A stretch of 6,634 bases of DNA from the NCBI GenBank assembly GCA_945919165.1, contig CAMEIZ010000101.1:1-6634 (forward strand), written 5' to 3'. The notes under the pieces were generated by a model that was not told the origin of the DNA, ran no database searches, and saw only the letters and a program-made list of their open reading frames with translations. This DNA comes from an uncultured Traorella sp. (lineage in GTDB: Bacteria > Bacillota_I > Bacilli_A > Erysipelotrichales > Erysipelotrichaceae). Within the stretch, counting starts at the first letter, position 1; each line of letters opens with the position of its first letter. Positions 5,236 to 6,634 of the stretch are shown piece after piece. The position numbers and the translations under genes are program-made.

Positions 5236-6634
5236 ATGGATCAGAGCAAAATTCGCAATTTTTCAATTATTGCCCATATCGATCATGGAAAATCAACATT
5301 GGCAGATCGAATTCTTGAATTGACGGATACAGTTGCCCAGCGTGAGATGAAAGAGCAATTATTGGATACCATGGATCTTGAAAGAGAAAGAGGCATTACG
5401 ATCAAATTAAATGCTGTTTCTTTGCAATATAAAGCAGATGATGGGGAAACCTATACTTTTCATCTGATTGATACACCGGGTCATGTTGACTTTACCTACG
5501 AGGTATCTCGTTCATTAGCAGCTTGTGAGGGGGCTGTATTAGTTGTTGATGCAGCTCAGGGAATTGAAGCTCAGACGCTGGCAAACGTTTATTTGGCACT
5601 TGATAATGATTTGGAGATTTTGCCGGTTATTAATAAAATCGATTTACCGAGTGCGGACCCGACAAGGGTGATTGAAGAAATTGAAAATGTTATCGGATTA
5701 GATGCTCATTCAGCACCACAGATTTCTGCTAAGAGTGGATTGAATGTTCATGAAGTCCTGGAACAGATCGTAAAAAATGTTCCAGCTCCAAAGGGAGATA
5801 TCCATCATCGCTTAAAAGCTTTGGTATTTGATAGTGCTTATGATGCTTATCGCGGAGTTATTGTCCAGGTATGTGTCAAGGAAGGACGAATCAGGGTTGG
5901 TGATGTCATGAAATTTATGGCAACAGGTGCTGAATATGAAGTGCTTGAATTGGGAATTCGAACACCTAAAGAAGTAAAAAAAGAAGAATTGGTTTGTGGA
6001 GAAGTTGGCTGGATTGCTGCTTCTATCAAGAACATCAAAGATGTGCGTGTGGGTGATACGATTACACTGAAAAACGCAATGGCGATTGAACCATTAGCAG
6101 GATATCGTGAAATGAATCCAATGGTATACTGTGGACTTTATCCGGTTGAAAGTAATCGTTACAATGATTTACGAGATGCTTTAGATAAACTGCAGCTGAA
6201 TGATGCTTCCTTGCAGTTTGAAGCAGAAACCTCACAGGCTTTAGGATTTGGCTTTAGATGTGGCTTTTTAGGACTTTTGCACATGGATGTCATTCAGGAA
6301 AGAATCGAACGTGAATTCAATATTGATATTATTGCGACTGCACCAAGTGTTGTCTATCATGTAAATATGACTGATGGAAGTATGATCAAGATTGATAATC
6401 CAAGTCAGCTTCCGGAGGTACAAAAAATTGAAAGTATAGAAGAACCTTTTGTGAAAGCAACCATCATGTGTCCAAAGGAATATATCGGTCCAATTATGGA
6501 ACTGGCACAAAATAAACGCGGTATTTATGAAGATATGATTTATTTAGATGATACACGTGTTTCCATTATTTATCAGCTTCCTTTAGGTGAAATTGTCTAT
6601 GATTTCTTTGATCGTTTAAAATCCTGTTCCCGTG
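5236..6634 (+). CDS. lepA: Elongation factor 4 (LepA), 3' end beyond window
   Basis: LepA/EF4 is a ribosome-binding translational GTPase that can back-translocate the ribosome and is linked to initiation and stress tolerance. The frame is open from the ATG to the right edge (466 complete codons, against roughly 600 in the family), so about 130 residues, the C-terminal domain, are missing only because the window ends. GTPase motifs are G1 AHIDHGKST (13-21), G2 RGIT (52-55), G3 DTPGH (79-83), G4 NKID (133-136) and G5 SAKSG (164-168). Domain II follows to about 285, then the EF-G III-like and V-like domains; GFGFRCGFLGLLHMDVIQERIERE is the family's hallmark stretch near residues 336-359. MDQSKIRNFSIIAHIDHGKST is a standard LepA beginning. 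In many Firmicutes lepA precedes hemN/hrcA; that side is not visible. The gene appears intact. Confidence 0.96.
   Translation, partial: MDQSKIRNFSIIAHIDHGKSTLADRILELTDTVAQREMKEQLLDTMDLERERGITIKLNAVSLQYKADDGETYTFHLIDTPGHVDFTYEVSRSLAACEGAVLVVDAAQGIEAQTLANVYLALDNDLEILPVINKIDLPSADPTRVIEEIENVIGLDAHSAPQISAKSGLNVHEVLEQIVKNVPAPKGDIHHRLKALVFDSAYDAYRGVIVQVCVKEGRIRVGDVMKFMATGAEYEVLELGIRTPKEVKKEELVCGEVGWIAASIKNIKDVRVGDTITLKNAMAIEPLAGYREMNPMVYCGLYPVESNRYNDLRDALDKLQLNDASLQFEAETSQALGFGFRCGFLGLLHMDVIQERIEREFNIDIIATAPSVVYHVNMTDGSMIKIDNPSQLPEVQKIESIEEPFVKATIMCPKEYIGPIMELAQNKRGIYEDMIYLDDTRVSIIYQLPLGEIVYDFFDRLKSCSR

Noticed and set aside
5847..6510. Two short - strand open frames (5847-6038 and 6268-6510) opposite lepA
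   Set aside because: Both are within conserved LepA coding sequence and encode nothing recognisable, so they are chance antisense frames.

Overview
The window reads as a compact, AT-rich (I judge under 40% GC by eye) chromosomal segment of a Bacillota (Firmicutes) bacterium. The reasons are the strong AGGAGG-type ribosome binding sites, the smc-ftsY-ylxM gene order typical of low-GC Gram-positives, a FtsY without a long acidic A domain, and a Lactobacillales/Erysipelotrichia-like acetate kinase. An Erysipelotrichia-type gut Firmicute is my best guess, but this is inference. All recognisable genes lie on the + strand, and no mobile element, CRISPR array, tRNA or rRNA is visible.

Layout. (1) Positions 1-1033: the 3' part of smc (chromosome condensation ATPase), with an in-frame TAA at 41-43. 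(2) 1030-2007: ftsY (SRP receptor), overlapping smc by 4 bases. (3) About 1994-2305: ylxM (SRP-associated HTH protein), overlapping ftsY by 14 bases. (4) 2315-3511: ackA (acetate kinase). (5) 3513-4445: a DHH/DHHA1 phosphoesterase of the NrnA type, ending inside a hairpin terminator (4432-4459). (6) 4504-5127: a flavodoxin-fold iron-sulfur flavoprotein/NAD(P)H-dependent FMN reductase-like gene with its own -10 box and a terminator at its stop codon. (7) 5236-6634: the first 466 codons of lepA (elongation factor 4), with a good promoter, running off the right edge.

Genes 1-5 are packed with overlaps or gaps of 1-9 bases and probably form one transcript, possibly with an extra promoter for ackA inside ylxM. 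This joins chromosome organisation and co-translational membrane targeting (smc, ftsY, ylxM) with acetate/ATP metabolism (ackA) and nanoRNA/pAp turnover (nrnA-like). The flavoprotein and lepA are separate units. No stretch longer than 300 bases lacks a gene.

The content is mostly housekeeping, and I do not see a new multi-gene system. The points most worth a second look are the interrupted smc frame at the left edge, ackA occupying the place where ffh usually follows ylxM, and the cysteine cluster in the flavoprotein.
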